Below are positions 18,641 to 26,923 of a stretch of 64,000 nucleotides of DNA, piece after piece (position 1 is the stretch's first letter; every line of letters begins with the position of its first letter). Both the position numbers and the translations under genes were made by a program. The notes under the pieces are model-generated. The model was not told the origin of the DNA. It made no database searches and saw only the letters and a list, made by a program, of their open reading frames with translations. The stretch spans positions 1,612,001-1,676,000 of the forward strand of contig NZ_RCCJ01000001.1 of NCBI RefSeq assembly GCF_003664005.1. The letters run 5' to 3'. The DNA is from Hydrogenivirga caldilitoris (GTDB lineage Bacteria; Aquificota; Aquificia; Aquificales; Aquificaceae).

Positions 18641-19510
18641 TTAGTGGTTTGACATATAATATGCAAACCTATCAAGACGGATACCCCACTTTAATACGTT
18701 AATTAGGTTGCGCGAGTTCAACACAATGGTGGGTTTTTTAAATAGAGCCCTTAAAACGAGTTTCCAGCCAGTAGGCAAGTTTCCAAACCGTAGACATATA
18801 GAAGCAATATGAAAAGTGAACTCTGGAAGATACTCTTTGGGAATTTTATCTCTATAGTCGTGAAAAAGTCTCAGAGTTGAAAGCATAAACCTTATGTTCT
18901 TGCTGGTTCTCCCTCCATGCTCTCTTACCATAACTTTCCTGTTGTCTAGAACCCTGATTTTTTTCCCGTTTAAATAAGATCTAATATAAAATTCCCAATC
19001 CTCTCTCGGTATGTACTCATCTCTGTATTTTAAGAAGCTTGCTTTCTTTACAGATGTTGCTGAAGGGTATCCTATTAAAGAGTTAAAAATGATAGCCTCA
19101 ATAGTTTTAGGAATAGGTTTCTTAGACACTCTAACTAACGCACTTTCCGAATTTATAAAGTCTCTCGGTATGGAATAGACTATATCAAAGCCTTTCTCCA
19201 ATTCTTCCAACGATTCCTCTATGTAGGTGTCCCTCCATTCGTCATCATAGTCAAGAAAGAAAATGTACTCTCCCTTTGATAATTCAACACCTTTGTTCCG
19301 TGAATAAGCTCGTTCCATATTCTCAGGATTTCGCACATATACAACTTCTCCTGAAAAATTCTTCACTATTTCAGGAGTTTTGTCTTCGGAGGCATCATCT
19401 ACAACTATGACTTCCAATGGTTTAATGCTTTGCTTAAGAGCAGACTCTATAGCTTTTTCTATATATTTCTCACCGTTGTATACGGGAATTACTACACTCA
19501 CCTTCCCCAT
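18641..19510 (-). CDS. Glycosyltransferase family 2
   Basis: A 289-residue cytoplasmic transferase of GT-A fold. It has the nucleotide-sugar pocket VSVVIPVYNGEKYIEKAIESAL and VVDDASEDKT, and the metal-binding acidic motif in FFLDYDDEW. It probably adds a sugar during LPS or capsule assembly. It overlaps the upstream glycosyltransferase by 13 nt. Its 3' end converges with the ligase-like gene, 36 nt away, with no clear terminator. Substrate cannot be inferred. Confidence 0.85.
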   Translation of the reverse strand: MGKVSVVIPVYNGEKYIEKAIESALKQSIKPLEVIVVDDASEDKTPEIVKNFSGEVVYVRNPENMERAYSRNKGVELSKGEYIFFLDYDDEWRDTYIEESLEELEKGFDIVYSIPRDFINSESALVRVSKKPIPKTIEAIIFNSLIGYPSATSVKKASFLKYRDEYIPREDWEFYIRSYLNGKKIRVLDNRKVMVREHGGRTSKNIRFMLSTLRLFHDYRDKIPKEYLPEFTFHIASICLRFGNLPTGWKLVLRALFKKPTIVLNSRNLINVLKWGIRLDRFAYYMSNH

Positions 19511-20280
19511 AAGTTTTTTCCTTCTTTTTCTTTCATTTCAAGTTCAAACAAAAACGCATACTTTAAGAAAGTGTAAAAGGAAGCCATGAATGAAATAATA
19601 ATCCCTCTATATCCTTCTAAAAATGCCCTTTTAAAGAATAACTCTCTGAAAAATGCCCAAAATGGCCTAAATACAATATCAACAGCAGAGACCTTTTTCC
19701 CTTTACTATACTTCACTACAGCTGCATCTATAGCAAAGCTTATACCCTTTTCTGCTTGATGTCTAAGGCTCCTATAGGAGTAATGATATATGTCTCCTTC
19801 CAGTTTAGCGATATTTTCGCTTTTAATTTTCAAAAACTCATGAGGTTCGCTTTCCCATATAGGATCAACTTCTTTCCTAACAAGTCTTAGCCTCCACTCA
19901 GGTTGCCAGGCATATTTCAAAAATTTCCCAAGATAGTACGTCCGCCTGTTTATCAGATAGCCCTCTGCTTTAGGGTTTTTCAGTTCCTCAATAATAGACC
20001 TCCTTAGCTCTTCAGAAACCACCTCATCGGCATCCAAGAAAAGCACCCACTCCTGAGTACATTTCTCTAGAGCCGAATTCTTTTGAGCTGCGTATCCCTT
20101 CCACTCCTCTATATAGACCTTAGCTCCATAAGACTCCGCTATTTCTCGGGTTCTGTCTGTAGAGCCCGAGTCCACAACTACTATCTCCGAAGCTATATCT
20201 TTAACGGACTCAAGAGTCTTTCCTATTATGTCTTCTTCGTTGTAAGTGATAATAGCCACAGATAACGTAAACCTATTCAT
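19498..20280 (-). CDS. Glycosyltransferase family 2, LPS-core (WaaE/KdtX-like) type
   Basis: About 260 residues. The N-terminal half is GT2: SVAIITYNEEDIIGKTLESV, VVDSGSTDRT and VLFLDADE (the DxD-like motif). A hydrophobic segment near the C-terminus may attach it to the membrane. The WaaE/KdtX group of LPS-core transferases has this look. A TTG two codons upstream also opens the frame, but the ATG at 20280 is preferred. It overlaps the aminotransferase stop by 8 nt. Confidence 0.85.
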   Translation of the reverse strand: MNRFTLSVAIITYNEEDIIGKTLESVKDIASEIVVVDSGSTDRTREIAESYGAKVYIEEWKGYAAQKNSALEKCTQEWVLFLDADEVVSEELRRSIIEELKNPKAEGYLINRRTYYLGKFLKYAWQPEWRLRLVRKEVDPIWESEPHEFLKIKSENIAKLEGDIYHYSYRSLRHQAEKGISFAIDAAVVKYSKGKKVSAVDIVFRPFWAFFRELFFKRAFLEGYRGIIISFMASFYTFLKYAFLFELEMKEKEGKNLWGR

Positions 20281-21415
20281 ATCCAAGCCCGGCTGAGATA
20301 GCCTCTAAATAGGCTCCCACACTACTACCAAACTCTACCCTATACCCAAGTCTTTTCAAGGCAATTTCCAGAACGGATAGCACCACAGGCATATCTGTTA
20401 TATCCATACCCATATGGGAGATTCGGAAAATCCTCCCCTTCAACTTTCCCTGTCCTCCTGCAACCCTGACCCCGAGCTTTAACATTTCCTTCCTAAGAGC
20501 TTCAGAGCTTATATCCTCAGGTTTAACGGTCGTTAAAGAAATTGATGGATTTTTCGGAAAGATGCTCAGCCCGAGAGTTTCCATTGCTCTCTCCATTCCC
20601 TTGGATATAAGCCTGTATCTGCTTTCTACTTTATCCATACCTTCTTCAAGAAGTATAAGTAATGCTTCCCTAAGCCCAAGTATGAGACTTATAGCCGGAG
20701 TAAATGCCGTCTGGCCTTCGGTCTGTTTTTTTAATTCCTCCCGAACATTAAAATAATAAGCTCTGTCAGTAAGCTGACTTTTTGCTCTTTCTGAAAACCA
20801 GAGCATGGACAATCCCGGAGGAAGCATGAAAGCTTTTTGAGAACCACTCACAAGAACATCAACCCCCCACTCATGGGGCTTTATGCTGTAAACACCAAGG
20901 GCCGTAATTGCGTCAACTACAAGCAGAGCATCAGAGTCTCTTGTTATATCTGCAAGGGCTTTAATATCGTGATATACGCCCGTAGAGGTTTCAGAAGCCT
21001 GAACGAGAACTCCTTTAGTGTCTGGATTCTCTTTAAGGAGTCTCTCAACTGCCTCAGGGTCTACACTTTTACCCCACTCAACCTCTAATTCTACAACTTT
21101 CAGCTTCCATCTCTTCCCCAGCTCCACCCACCTTTCACCGAATTTCCCTCCGACCACCGCTATTACCTTGTCCCCTTCTTCAAAGAAGTTAAGAACAGAA
21201 GCCTCCATCGCTCCTGTCCCAGAAGAGGCAAAGAAAACGAAGTTGTCCTCTTTACAATCAACAAGCTGTTTAAATAACTCCCTCGTTTCCAAGAAAGCTT
21301 CCGTGAATTCAGGAGTCCTGTGATGTATTATCTGCCTTCCGAGAACTTCCCTTATGCGGTCGGGAATCTCAACTGGACCAGGAGTAAATATCCTTTCTCC
21401 TTTAAAAGGTTTCAT
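20273..21415 (-). CDS. Class V pyridoxal-phosphate aminotransferase (alanine-glyoxylate/serine type)
   Basis: A 380-residue fold-type I PLP enzyme. It starts with the family motif FTPGPVEIPDRI. ASSGTGAMEAS binds the cofactor phosphate, VVDAITALGV carries the PLP-contacting Asp, and GSQKAFMLPPG carries the Schiff-base lysine (about residue 193). Close relatives are called serine-pyruvate or alanine-glyoxylate aminotransferase; some Aquificales use this family for serine/glycine metabolism. The exact substrate is not decided by the sequence. It is divergent from the GT4 gene across 27 nt, with a TATAGA box 8 nt before its ATG. Confidence 0.88.
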   Translation of the reverse strand: MKPFKGERIFTPGPVEIPDRIREVLGRQIIHHRTPEFTEAFLETRELFKQLVDCKEDNFVFFASSGTGAMEASVLNFFEEGDKVIAVVGGKFGERWVELGKRWKLKVVELEVEWGKSVDPEAVERLLKENPDTKGVLVQASETSTGVYHDIKALADITRDSDALLVVDAITALGVYSIKPHEWGVDVLVSGSQKAFMLPPGLSMLWFSERAKSQLTDRAYYFNVREELKKQTEGQTAFTPAISLILGLREALLILLEEGMDKVESRYRLISKGMERAMETLGLSIFPKNPSISLTTVKPEDISSEALRKEMLKLGVRVAGGQGKLKGRIFRISHMGMDITDMPVVLSVLEIALKRLGYRVEFGSSVGAYLEAISAGLGYE

Positions 21416-21442
21416 AACAGAGTTCTATAATATATCACACTA

Positions 21443-22543
21443 ATGGGGGCGGAAGATAAGATAATCATTTATTTACCAACTCCCTTACCTGGTGGTGCCT
21501 TCAACTCAGCGATGCTCCTCGCAGAAGGTTTGAGCAGAGAAGGATTCAAAGTGAAATTTGTAGCTAACAGGAAGGGAAAAATGGAACTCCCATCGGATAC
21601 TGTATATTTAAACGCCGGTGATTTTATACGACCTTTTAAGCTTAAGACTATAATAGAGCAGGAAAAACCCTTAGCTGTTTTTTCAAACATGTTGCCACAA
21701 AATGTCACTCTCTCTATATCCAAATTGCTTCTACCTAAAAACCTCTCATCAACCATAAAATTTATAGGCTTTTCAAGGAATTCTTCTTCTAGAATAAGGA
21801 GAGGGCAATGGTACAAACTTCCCTATAGACTGTTTATAAAAAAACTATACGAAAATCTTGATTATATAATAGCTGTCTCTGACTCTGTAAAAATTGATTT
21901 AATGAAAGCCTTTTTTATAAAGGAGGAAAAAATCAAGGTCATACATAACCCGCTCAAGCATACAGAAATTTTCAAGAAGAAAAGGGAACCTTTAGAGAAG
22001 GTATATGAAGATTTTTTTTCAAAAGGTAAGATTATCATAAACACTTCACGATTCGCTAAGCAGAAAAGACTGGATTTGTTGATCAAAGCTTTTAAAAAAA
22101 TTTCTAAAGTAAGGGAGGATGTAAGGCTCGTTTTAGTGGGTTCTGGGGAGGAGGAAAATAACTTAAGAAAACTTGTAGAAAACCTAGGATTAAAAGACAA
22201 GGTTTTATTTATACCTTTTTCACCGAATCCTTTTAAATACATACATAGGGCAGATGTTTTTGTACTAACCTCTCAAGATGAAGGTTTTGGTCGCGTGGTA
22301 ATGGAAAGTCTCGCTTGTGGCACTCCAGTTGTGGCTTACAAGAATGAATTTTGCGATCATTCCAGTATAATTACTGATGGATATAACGGTTTTCAGGTAC
22401 CTTTTGGAGATGAAGATGCTTTGGTAGATAAAGTTCTTATATACTTGTCCAAGGATAAAAAGAAAGTCGCTTGCAATTGTGTTTTATCTACGAAAAAGTT
22501 TTCGCTTAGAAGAATAACTTGTAAGATCTTGGAGTTGATATGA
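21443..22543 (+). CDS. Glycosyltransferase family 4
   Basis: A 366-residue GT-B fold transferase. The N-terminal acceptor domain begins LPTPLPGGAFNSAMLLAEGL. The C-terminal donor domain shows INTSRFAKQKRLDLLIKAF, LVLVGSGEEE and the GT4 E-x7-E region (SQDEGFGRVVMESLACGTPVV). Composition is AT-rich. TATAAT lies 11 nt before the ATG and there is no ribosome site. Its stop overlaps the next gene (ATGA), so the two are coupled. Confidence 0.88.
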   Translation: MGAEDKIIIYLPTPLPGGAFNSAMLLAEGLSREGFKVKFVANRKGKMELPSDTVYLNAGDFIRPFKLKTIIEQEKPLAVFSNMLPQNVTLSISKLLLPKNLSSTIKFIGFSRNSSSRIRRGQWYKLPYRLFIKKLYENLDYIIAVSDSVKIDLMKAFFIKEEKIKVIHNPLKHTEIFKKKREPLEKVYEDFFSKGKIIINTSRFAKQKRLDLLIKAFKKISKVREDVRLVLVGSGEEENNLRKLVENLGLKDKVLFIPFSPNPFKYIHRADVFVLTSQDEGFGRVVMESLACGTPVVAYKNEFCDHSSIITDGYNGFQVPFGDEDALVDKVLIYLSKDKKKVACNCVLSTKKFSLRRITCKILELI

Positions 22544-23904
22544 AACTGTTAGCCGTTTTTCTTACGGTGCTTTGTTTTATATCCCTCATACCGAACATAG
22601 GTAATTACCAGTTCAGGGGTGAAGAAGCTCTTAGAACGATGGTTGCCTATGAGATGGACAAAAGCGGGAACTTAATGCAACCTACTTTGCTTGGAGAACC
22701 GTATTATAACAAACCACCGCTGTTCAACTGGCTTATATTATTAAGCTCAAAGTTTATACCTTGGTCTGAGCTCACAGCACGGGCCGTAACGCTTACATCA
22801 CTGTTACTGACGCTCATTATTATTTATACGTCTAGCCGAGTGCTTGTGAAAAATGAGCCTGGTGTGGCGTATTTAGCACCTCTCGTATTTATAAGTTTCT
22901 CTGATGTCTTATTCTGGTACGGATACCTGGCAGAGATAGATATTACCCTAACTATGTTTAACAGCTTAGCCTTATTTTTGCTTTATGTAGGCTTTGAAAG
23001 TAATAGAACAATATTCATTGTGGCTGTAGGAATTGTTATCGGACTTTCCTTTTTACTCAAAGGACTTCCTTCATACGGTCTGTGGCTAATCAGTTGCACT
23101 GCGTTGCTTATCATATATAGAAATAAACTTAATAATAAAGTTCTTATAAGTATACTAGTTGCAAGCTTAATAGCTTTAATAATCCCTGCCCTTTGGCTTT
23201 TAAATACTAATGACCCGATTTTTTACATTAAAAAGCTATTTAGCGAAACTGTATCAAAAGTAAAAGGTCAGTCTGGAGTCATAGATTATTTAAAACATCT
23301 GTTTATGTATCCCGTTATCAATTTTAAACAACTTTTGCCTACGAGCATATTCGTGATATATATGGTCTTTAGAGGGAATCGTAGATTACCAAGAGAGCTG
23401 AGAATATTGCTGTTTATATGTTTACTGAACTATTTACCCTACTTGTTATCTGCTGAAGGTAAAGGAAGATATGTACTTCCTTTGTTCCCGTTGTTGGCTG
23501 TAGTATTTTCCTACTTGGTATTACAGAATAAGAAGTATTTAAAGCCATTAATTTTGACTATATTTGTGCTTGCTGTATTCAGGATACTGTTCGGTTTTTG
23601 GGCTTTACCTTTATTGGAAAAACAGAGGGGACCTATCAAGGAGAGCGCTTATAAGATACACTCTATCGTAGGATACGAAGATAGAATTGCCTGTGAGTGT
23701 AAAACAGATGAAAGGAAGGCTGTATGCCTCTACTTGGATTTTCTCAGGAAAGATTTTCTTAAAACTGCTCGGCTAACTCCAGATTGGAAATATTTAGTAT
23801 CGTGCGAACCTAAACATAAGCTCAAAGAAGTCCTGAATTTCCATATAAGGAAAGATGATTACGTATTTCTGTATCTTAGACAACCTCTAACCCCGAAAAG
23901 ATAA
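22540..23904 (+). CDS. ArnT/PMT-like membrane glycosyltransferase (GT-C, GT39/GT83-like)
   Basis: A 454-residue membrane protein. After the first helix comes the family's catalytic acidic loop (FRGEEALRTMVAYEMDKSGN) followed by PYYNKPPLFNWL, both typical of polyprenyl-phosphate-sugar transferases such as ArnT. It probably moves a sugar from an undecaprenyl carrier onto lipid A, a glycan or a protein outside the inner membrane. It is somewhat shorter than ArnT (about 550). Its end overlaps ndk on the opposite strand by 29 bp. Confidence 0.82.
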   Translation: MKLLAVFLTVLCFISLIPNIGNYQFRGEEALRTMVAYEMDKSGNLMQPTLLGEPYYNKPPLFNWLILLSSKFIPWSELTARAVTLTSLLLTLIIIYTSSRVLVKNEPGVAYLAPLVFISFSDVLFWYGYLAEIDITLTMFNSLALFLLYVGFESNRTIFIVAVGIVIGLSFLLKGLPSYGLWLISCTALLIIYRNKLNNKVLISILVASLIALIIPALWLLNTNDPIFYIKKLFSETVSKVKGQSGVIDYLKHLFMYPVINFKQLLPTSIFVIYMVFRGNRRLPRELRILLFICLLNYLPYLLSAEGKGRYVLPLFPLLAVVFSYLVLQNKKYLKPLILTIFVLAVFRILFGFWALPLLEKQRGPIKESAYKIHSIVGYEDRIACECKTDERKAVCLYLDFLRKDFLKTARLTPDWKYLVSCEPKHKLKEVLNFHIRKDDYVFLYLRQPLTPKR

Positions 23905-24298
23905 AGGGTATTTCGTAGCTTGCGGACTCTTCAGAGTCGGAGGCGTGGATGGCGTTCTTACCTTTGTCTGTTCCGAAGAGAGCTCTCACGGAGTTGGGAG
24001 CAACCTTCCTTGCCTCTTCGCTGTCGGTGGGACCTATTATCTCCCGAACTCTCTGAATAGCGTTCTCTCCCTCCAATATCGCCGCCACCACTGGACCCGA
24101 AGTCATAAACTCAACGAGCTCGCCGTAAAAGGGTCTGTCCTTATGGACTATGTAAAACTGCTTTGCTTGCTCTTCGGTAAATCTTAACATCTTGAGGGCT
24201 TTAATCTCAAAACCTTCCTCTATGAACCTGTCAAGTATCTTTCCTGTAGCCTTCTTTTGGACGGCATCGGGCTTGATTATTATCAGCGTTCTTTGCAT
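23876..24298 (-). CDS. ndk: Nucleoside diphosphate kinase
   Basis: A 140-residue enzyme that transfers the gamma-phosphate between NTPs and NDPs through a phosphohistidine. The N-terminus MQRTLIIIKPDAVQK and the active-site NAIHASDSEESA (His about 117) are diagnostic. The ATG at 24298 has GGAGG upstream. It follows atpH by 5 nt, so it is probably co-transcribed with the ATP synthase stalk genes. It converges with, and overlaps, the ArnT-like gene. Confidence 0.97.
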   Translation of the reverse strand: MQRTLIIIKPDAVQKKATGKILDRFIEEGFEIKALKMLRFTEEQAKQFYIVHKDRPFYGELVEFMTSGPVVAAILEGENAIQRVREIIGPTDSEEARKVAPNSVRALFGTDKGKNAIHASDSEESASYEIPFIFSGLEVV

Positions 24299-24303
24299 AG
24301 GAT

Positions 24304-24846
24304 TTAACCTCCGTGAATTAAGAGTTTTTCAAGTTGTCTTTTTACAGAAGTATCAACTACAAAACCGGAGGTCTTAAACACAAAACCTCCTATTAGAGAG
24401 CTATCGTAACCTACTTCTATATCAAGTTCCCTTCCGAAGGTTTTTTGAATGGCGTTAACTATATTGTCTATCTCCTTCTGCTCTATCTCCCTTGCCAAGA
24501 AAAGGAAGCCCTTAGACATCCTCATAAGCTTTTCAATTTCGTGGTCGTATAACCTTTTCATCTCAGGAAGAAGGGATAGAGCGTTTATATCCAGAAGATA
24601 ATCAAAGACCTCAAGCGCTTCAGAAGGAACTTCGTACCTGTTCATTATCTCTTTCAGAAGGGTAAGCTTCTTCTCCTTGGGTACAAAAGGACTGATGAAG
24701 TAGTTTCTTGCGTCTTTGCTCTTCCTGTAAAGCTGCGCGAGGAAACTTATAAACTCTCCAGTAGCCATAAGGGTTTTCTTTTCCTTGGGGAGTCTTCTTA
24801 CCAGCAAGCGTACAGCCTTTCTGGCTATATCCTTACTCTTATGCAT
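24304..24846 (-). CDS. atpH: ATP synthase subunit delta
   Basis: A 180-residue subunit that joins the F1 head to the peripheral stalk. The N-terminal helical domain (KDIARKAVRLLVRRL) and the C-terminal GYDSSLIGGFVFKTSG signature identify OSCP/delta. It overlaps the upstream b subunit gene by 8 nt. The other F1 genes are not in the window. Confidence 0.93.
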   Translation of the reverse strand: MHKSKDIARKAVRLLVRRLPKEKKTLMATGEFISFLAQLYRKSKDARNYFISPFVPKEKKLTLLKEIMNRYEVPSEALEVFDYLLDINALSLLPEMKRLYDHEIEKLMRMSKGFLFLAREIEQKEIDNIVNAIQKTFGRELDIEVGYDSSLIGGFVFKTSGFVVDTSVKRQLEKLLIHGG

Positions 24847-25402
24847 TCCTCTTTTCCTCCAGGGCTTTAAGTTGCGCTTCTATGTACCTTTTCTGTACAC
24901 TTGGGTCTTTAAAAGCCTCTTCAAGCATTTCCTTTGCTAGCTCTTCAGCCTTAAGCATTCCGTAGAGGGCAAGCTCTTCCTTTGCCTTCTTAAGTTCTAT
25001 CTCAACAGTTTCCCTGGCCTTATCCTTCACCCTCTGAGCAACCTCTTGAGCATGCTTTTTTGTGTTTTCTATCTCCACCTGGGCAGATTCCTTCGCGAGA
25101 GCTATGGACTCATCGGCTCTAACCTTTGCCCTTTCCAGCTCCTCCTTTGCCCTTTTAAGCTCTTCCTTTGCAGCCTGAAGCTCCGCCTCCGAATCATCAA
25201 CCCCTTTCGTAAGGGACTTCCAGAAGTTGTTAAAGGCTTCGGATACGGGTTTTCTTCCAAACCAGTAAACTATACCAAGGAACAGAAGTATGTTGAAACC
25301 CTTCCAAAAGAGCTCAAGAGGGCTGTGGTGGGCACCTCCTTCTCCACCAGCCGCGAACACAATACCTGAAATCAAAGCTATTCCAATGAGAATTTTCTTC
25401 AT
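24839..25402 (-). CDS. atpF: ATP synthase subunit b, with N-terminal signal-like segment
   Basis: A 187-residue peripheral-stalk subunit. A membrane helix around residues 30-48 (LFWKGFNILLFLGIVYWFGRKP) is followed by a long charged coiled coil. Unusually, a second hydrophobic segment with a signal-peptide pattern (MKKILIGIALISGIVFA then AGGEGG) precedes it. The start overlaps the b' stop by 4 nt. It would pair with the 25399-25833 product as a b/b' heterodimer. Confidence 0.92.
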   Translation of the reverse strand: MKKILIGIALISGIVFAAGGEGGAHHSPLELFWKGFNILLFLGIVYWFGRKPVSEAFNNFWKSLTKGVDDSEAELQAAKEELKRAKEELERAKVRADESIALAKESAQVEIENTKKHAQEVAQRVKDKARETVEIELKKAKEELALYGMLKAEELAKEMLEEAFKDPSVQKRYIEAQLKALEEKRNA

Positions 25403-25833
25403 GCCGCTTCTCCAAGTATCCTCTTGACTATACTGTTTGCTATATCCCTAACGGCTTCTTCCAGCTTCTTCTTCTCTTCCTCAAGAGACTTCCTTATCTC
25501 GGCAACCTTAGCAGATATCTCCTCCTGAGCCTCTTTCTCAGCCTTGTCAAGGATATCAGCCTTTATCCTGTTAGCCTCTCTCCTTGCCTCCTCAAGTATA
25601 GAGCTTGCCTCAGAGCGGGCTTTCTCCAGGATTTCTCTGGCTTCGTTCAGATAACCCTTCGCCTCTTCACGGACTCTTGAGGCTGCTTCTAAGTTCTTCC
25701 TTATAAGTCCTTCCCTTTCCTCAATCACCTTTGAGTAGGGCTTCACATAAATAAAGTTAACAATTAAGACAAAAGCCAAGAATAATACCGCCTGTATCAA
25801 GAGGGTTACGTTCGGGATAACTCCTATATCCAT
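25399..25833 (-). CDS. atpF: ATP synthase subunit b'
   Basis: A 144-residue stalk subunit. A single membrane helix (VTLLIQAVLFLAFVLIVNFIYVKP) is followed by a coiled coil rich in Glu, Lys, Arg and Ala that contains EEREGLIRKNLEAA. The ATG at 25833 has GGAGG, and that site lies in a 13-nt inverted repeat (AACCTCCGAGGTT, 25837-25849) that could pair and limit access. A separate shorter b' gene in front of b is known from Aquifex, cyanobacteria and alphaproteobacteria. Confidence 0.92.
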   Translation of the reverse strand: MDIGVIPNVTLLIQAVLFLAFVLIVNFIYVKPYSKVIEEREGLIRKNLEAASRVREEAKGYLNEAREILEKARSEASSILEEARREANRIKADILDKAEKEAQEEISAKVAEIRKSLEEEKKKLEEAVRDIANSIVKRILGEAA

Positions 25834-25886
25834 TTCAACCTCCGAGGTTTAACAATTATCCTATAAAGGCGGTGTTATTTCAAGCC

Positions 25887-26015
25887 TTAGCTTGCTTTAG
25901 CAAGCTTATTGTAGAGAACTCTGTCTCTCTCTACAATTTTCTTTGTCTTCTCTTTCAGCTTCTTCCTGCTTTTTCTACCCATTGCCCTGAGAAGACCCGT
26001 GAGAAGACCAGCCAT
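25887..26015 (-). CDS. Possible 42-residue basic protein ahead of the atp genes
   Basis: Not a recognised family. The minus-strand ATG at 26015 opens a 42-codon frame ending at 25887. It encodes a lysine/arginine-rich peptide that starts MAGLLTGLLRAMGRKSRKKL, a short hydrophobic head then a basic helix. Codon choice (AGG, AGA, AAG) matches the neighbours. A promoter (26023-26050) ends 7 nt before the ATG, so the message would be leaderless. A 7-bp stem (AGCTTGC/GCAAGCT) spans its last codons, and a second stem (GTAGAGA/TCTCTAC) lies just inside it. It may instead be a structured leader RNA of the atp operon. Confidence 0.45.
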   Translation of the reverse strand: MAGLLTGLLRAMGRKSRKKLKEKTKKIVERDRVLYNKLAKAS

Positions 26016-26022
26016 GTATTTA

Positions 26023-26050
26023 ACTATAGGAGTACACCTTCCGTATACAA
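26023..26050 (-). promoter_or_regulatory. Predicted promoter for the small ORF and atp genes
   Basis: On the minus strand TTGTAT (26050-26045) is followed by 16 nt and TATAGT (26028-26023). The predicted start of transcription lies at or within a few bases of the ATG at 26015. Nothing better was seen between here and atpF', so it is also the likely promoter for the atp-ndk operon. Confidence 0.5.
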
Positions 26051-26178
26051 AGACGAGTTTCACCCGTATTTCAGAAATTTAGGGATAGGGATTTATGTTT
26101 TTGAAACCCTTAACTTTTTTGTGGAGCTTTATTAGGACTTTGAATTATAATGCTTTAAGCCTTAAAGGGAGGTGTGAG

Positions 26179-26586
26179 ATGTATAAGTCTATGCTTTTCC
26201 TACATATATTCTTTGCAATGGTATGGATAGGCGGGATGGTTTTCAATCTACTTTTCCTTCAACCAGCCTCAAAAGAAATTAAGCCCGAGGAAACCCGACT
26301 GAGTTTTGCACATAGAGTCCTGGGACGTTTCTTCTCCGCTGTATGGCTTTCCATAGCCATTCTTTTCCTGACCGGTATGTGGATGTGGCACTCGGTAAGA
26401 CCTGATTTTAACACTAACGCCCTCTTCCACACAAAGCTTTTCCTGTTCGGGATAATGGTGCTTAACTTCATTTACATATACTTCTACCTCTTCAGAAAGA
26501 GGTTGTTTAAACACATACCGAACTTCGTCTGGATAAATCTGATACTTGGGATACTTGTAACCCTGATAATCACCTATATAAGGTAG
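26179..26586 (+). CDS. CopD-like small membrane protein
   Basis: A 135-residue protein with four predicted helices. The first (LHIFFAMVWIGGMVFNLLFLQP) resembles the CopD/DUF2269-like pattern with a histidine in a WIGG context, and other histidines sit at helix ends (HRVLGRF, MWHSV, FHTKLF), as in haem- or copper-linked membrane proteins. The ATG at 26179 has GGGAGGTG upstream; the longer open frame before it is not credible. TATAAT at 26146-26151 may be its -10. Function unknown. Confidence 0.65.
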   Translation: MYKSMLFLHIFFAMVWIGGMVFNLLFLQPASKEIKPEETRLSFAHRVLGRFFSAVWLSIAILFLTGMWMWHSVRPDFNTNALFHTKLFLFGIMVLNFIYIYFYLFRKRLFKHIPNFVWINLILGILVTLIITYIR

Positions 26587-26588
26587 TT

Positions 26589-26915
26589 ATGGATAACCCC
26601 GTAGTGTACGGAGCTACCAAGCTCTTCCTGAATTTTGAGTTTCTGGCTTTTTTCACGGTACTGTTCTGTGGTGAGTTCACCTTACAAACCCTGGGCAGAA
26701 AGATTCGTGAGCATAAGGACACCTACACACTGGCAAGGCTCCTGTTCCTTCTTTTACTCCTTACAAGCTTTGGGCTATGGATAGAAGGTCCCGTGCGAGA
26801 TTTTTTATTGATAAGCCTTGCAGAACCCGAACATATCGTGCTGTATACGAGGGCATCCATAGTCCTGTGGACTGTACTAATATCACTCCTGGAAGGTTAT
26901 GAGCTCAAAAAATAG
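26589..26915 (+). CDS. Hypothetical membrane protein, 108 residues
   Basis: Not recognised. Three hydrophobic segments (about residues 10-28, 48-62 and 84-100) are separated by charged loops. A glutamate inside the first segment (LNFEFLAFF) and another in FCGEFTL stand out. It starts 2 nt after the CopD-like gene, so the two are surely co-transcribed and may form a small membrane complex. Converges with the next gene 8 nt away. Confidence 0.6.
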   Translation: MDNPVVYGATKLFLNFEFLAFFTVLFCGEFTLQTLGRKIREHKDTYTLARLLFLLLLLTSFGLWIEGPVRDFLLISLAEPEHIVLYTRASIVLWTVLISLLEGYELKK

Positions 26916-26923
26916 GTGTATCC

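Noticed and set aside
23905-24303. Frames overlapping ndk on the plus strand
   Set aside because: They are shadows of ndk, whose catalytic histidine motif is clear.
25872-26135. Plus-strand frame of 87 codons upstream of the CopD-like gene
   Set aside because: No start signal, odd Phe/Ser/Leu composition, and the minus-strand 42-codon ORF plus hairpins explain the region better.
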